Source: an uncultured Bacteroidota bacterium (GTDB taxonomy: Bacteria > Bacteroidota > Bacteroidia > NS11-12g > UBA955). Taken from it: 7,743 bases of DNA. Positions 6,539 to 7,743 of the stretch are shown piece by piece. Position numbers and translations under genes: made by a program. Position 1 is the stretch's first letter. Every line of letters starts with the position of its first letter. The DNA lies in assembly GCA_903879775.1 (NCBI GenBank), contig CAIRMY010000226.1, forward strand, positions 1 to 7,743, written 5' to 3'. The notes beneath the pieces are model-generated. The model was not told the origin of the DNA, searched no databases, and worked only from the letters and a program-made list of their open reading frames with translations.

Positions 6539-6546
6539 CAAAATTA
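6539..6546 (-). promoter_or_regulatory. Candidate -7 element of the ABC exporter promoter
   Basis: The minus strand reads TAATTTTG, a perfect match to the Bacteroidota -7 consensus TAnnTTTG. It ends 7 nt before the TTG start codon at 6531, and its TAA is the in-frame stop that rules out any earlier start. No clear -33 TTG is visible at the expected distance. Transcription from here would give a leader of at most a few nucleotides. Confidence 0.5.
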
Positions 6547-6584
6547 CGGATTTATTGATGAATAAATTTGAAATCATCATGCAT

Positions 6585-6613
6585 AAAAAAACCCTCGGAA
6601 TTCCGAGGGTTTT
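6585..6613 (-). terminator. Intrinsic terminator after the type IX-secreted protein gene
   Basis: A perfect 26-bp palindrome, with arms 6588-6600 and 6601-6613, has the core ACCCTCGGAA/TTCCGAGGGT. On the minus strand it is followed by a run of seven T (6591 to 6585), and it lies 24 nt after the stop codon of the secreted-protein gene. In RNA the central GGAATTCC would open into a small loop. It separates that gene from the co-directional ABC exporter. Confidence 0.88.
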
Positions 6614-6637
6614 ATAGTTCATTATGGTTTTTCCAAT

Positions 6638-7743
6638 TTATTTCACCACCAATCTTTCGACGAATGTTTGACCATTCAAATCTGTAATTCTCACAAATAC
6701 AAACCCTGAAAAACCAGTTACATTCATTGTGTAAATATCTTCTGTTTGATTCATTGAATGATTCGCCAACAATCGACCAGCCATATCTAGAACTTCAATT
6801 TTTGATATATTCTTGGCATTGCTAAATGCTACAAATTCATTTGCTGGATTCGGATAAACTTTGAAATTACCTTGCGCAAATGTTTTTGCCAAACTAGCTT
6901 CGTTGTCTTTAATTGTTAAGATCATAATAGAATCTTTACCAATTGAACCTGGTCCATCAATGTTGCGGATTGCAAAAGAAACAATTTTATCTCCATCGCT
7001 TTCCAAATCATCAGTAATATTCGACTTAATAAAGAAATAGTTATTATTCTTAGTAACCTGAATTGACTTTGTTGCATAATCGTAATCTGTAGGCGTAATT
7101 GCTGTACCACCTAAACAAACTACATCAAATTTAAAGTTCTCATCAGAAGGGAATACAGAAATATCCATTTTAAATGAATCAGCCAATTCAAAAACAAAAT
7201 CAGTTTTCTTCATAAAGTTTACTGTTGGCAAACTCGCCGCAACAATGTCTCCAGTATATCTTGGCGCTAAATAATATTTTGAAGTATAAGGCGAAGAATT
7301 ATCGAATTGAACCCCTAACCCTGTAACATTGAAATACCCTGTAGGAGCAGATGTTCCATCAATGTCCGTTTCTGAATCAATATTTAATGTATCAACTGTT
7401 CCAGAAGTACTAATCACTCTAACGTAAGCAAATTTATTTGCAGCCAATGTCGTAGATGGCCATTCTGCTACATCCATAAGTTTAACTCTTTCCAAACGAA
7501 CCAAATTCGATTCAGCTGTTTCTCCAATGGTTGTTACCACAGTTGCATTTACCAATGGTCTATTGCTTGCCAATTTAATCATTGTATCAATTCTATCAAT
7601 TTGCACTGTTCCTTGGAATTGGCCAATTGAACCTTGAATCATCACTGAATCACCTTCTTTTACCGCATATGCATAAGTTTTAGAAGCAGAGAACACGCCT
7701 ATTCCACCCGTATTATCTCTGATGGTAAAGCCTAATCCTCCAG
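6638..7743 (-). CDS. Secreted protein with OB-fold-like, Calx-beta-like and type IX sorting domains (5'-truncated by window edge)
   Basis: This is the C-terminal part of a protein exported by the type IX secretion system. The frame stays open to the right edge; a GTG at 7696 is internal, since the preceding codons read FTIRDNTGGIG and continue the domain. Counting from the first complete codon (7741), residues 1 to about 75 resemble the OB-fold-like domain common in secreted Bacteroidota nucleases and adhesins (IRDNTGGIGVFS, then GDSVMIQGSIGQFQGTVQI). Residues about 78-168 look like a second, related domain (ESNLVRLERVKL to YLAPRYTGDI). Residues about 180-282 resemble a Calx-beta domain (GGTAITPTDYDY, then TDDLESDGDKIVSFAI and LTIKDNEA). 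The last 80 or so residues form the sorting domain, with KVYPNPANEFV, IEVLDMAGRLL and a C-terminal FVERLVVK, which is removed on export and may lead to surface anchoring. The catalytic or binding domain, if any, lies outside the window, so function is unknown. Confidence 0.9.
   Translation of the reverse strand, partial: GGLGFTIRDNTGGIGVFSASKTYAYAVKEGDSVMIQGSIGQFQGTVQIDRIDTMIKLASNRPLVNATVVTTIGETAESNLVRLERVKLMDVAEWPSTTLAANKFAYVRVISTSGTVDTLNIDSETDIDGTSAPTGYFNVTGLGVQFDNSSPYTSKYYLAPRYTGDIVAASLPTVNFMKKTDFVFELADSFKMDISVFPSDENFKFDVVCLGGTAITPTDYDYATKSIQVTKNNNYFFIKSNITDDLESDGDKIVSFAIRNIDGPGSIGKDSIMILTIKDNEASLAKTFAQGNFKVYPNPANEFVAFSNAKNISKIEVLDMAGRLLANHSMNQTEDIYTMNVTGFSGFVFVRITDLNGQTFVERLVVK

Noticed and set aside
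6588..6613. A perfect palindrome considered as an operator or insertion-site scar
   Set aside because: The GC-rich core, the run of seven T on the minus strand and the position just after a stop codon fit an intrinsic terminator; no target-site duplication or transposon end is visible.
4705..7743. An operon joining the secreted-protein gene and the ABC exporter, for example a dedicated export system
   Set aside because: A strong terminator and a separate -7 element lie between them, and the secreted protein carries a type IX sorting signal, so it does not need this exporter.

Overview
The window is about 7.7 kb of AT-rich DNA from a member of the Bacteroidota, most likely the Flavobacteriales or a close relative. 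Three things point there: a C-terminal type IX secretion sorting domain in the last gene, Bacteroidota-type -7 promoter elements (TAnnTTTG), and protein sequences of the flavobacterial kind throughout. It reads as ordinary chromosomal backbone. I see no mobile element, CRISPR array, tRNA, rRNA or defence system.

Layout from left to right. (1) The 3' part of a family 3 SAM-dependent O-methyltransferase on the + strand, cut by the left edge. (2) A MarR-family regulator on the - strand, whose stop codon overlaps that of the methyltransferase. (3) kynU, kynureninase, on the + strand, divergent from marR across a short AT-rich gap. (4) ftsH, the membrane AAA+ zinc protease, on the + strand, with its own promoter and a hairpin at the start of its leader. 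(5) A strong bidirectional terminator next to a short tandem repeat of the heptamer TAAACGY. (6) A complete MsbA-like ABC exporter half-transporter on the - strand. (7) A palindromic terminator. (8) The C-terminal part of a large secreted protein on the - strand (OB-fold-like domains, a Calx-beta-like domain and a type IX sorting domain), cut by the right edge.

Most genes look like single transcription units rather than one operon. The divergent marR/kynU pair is the only arrangement that suggests a regulatory link: MarR proteins often sense aromatic acids, and kynureninase makes anthranilate or 3-hydroxyanthranilate. FtsH and the ABC exporter both act in the inner membrane, but they are convergent and share only a terminator.

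The most notable signal is that marR, kynU and the ABC exporter all appear forced to use GTG or TTG start codons. Each start lies 4 to 7 nt after a perfect or near-perfect TAnnTTTG element, which suggests leaderless or nearly leaderless transcripts. I found no convincing novel multi-gene system.
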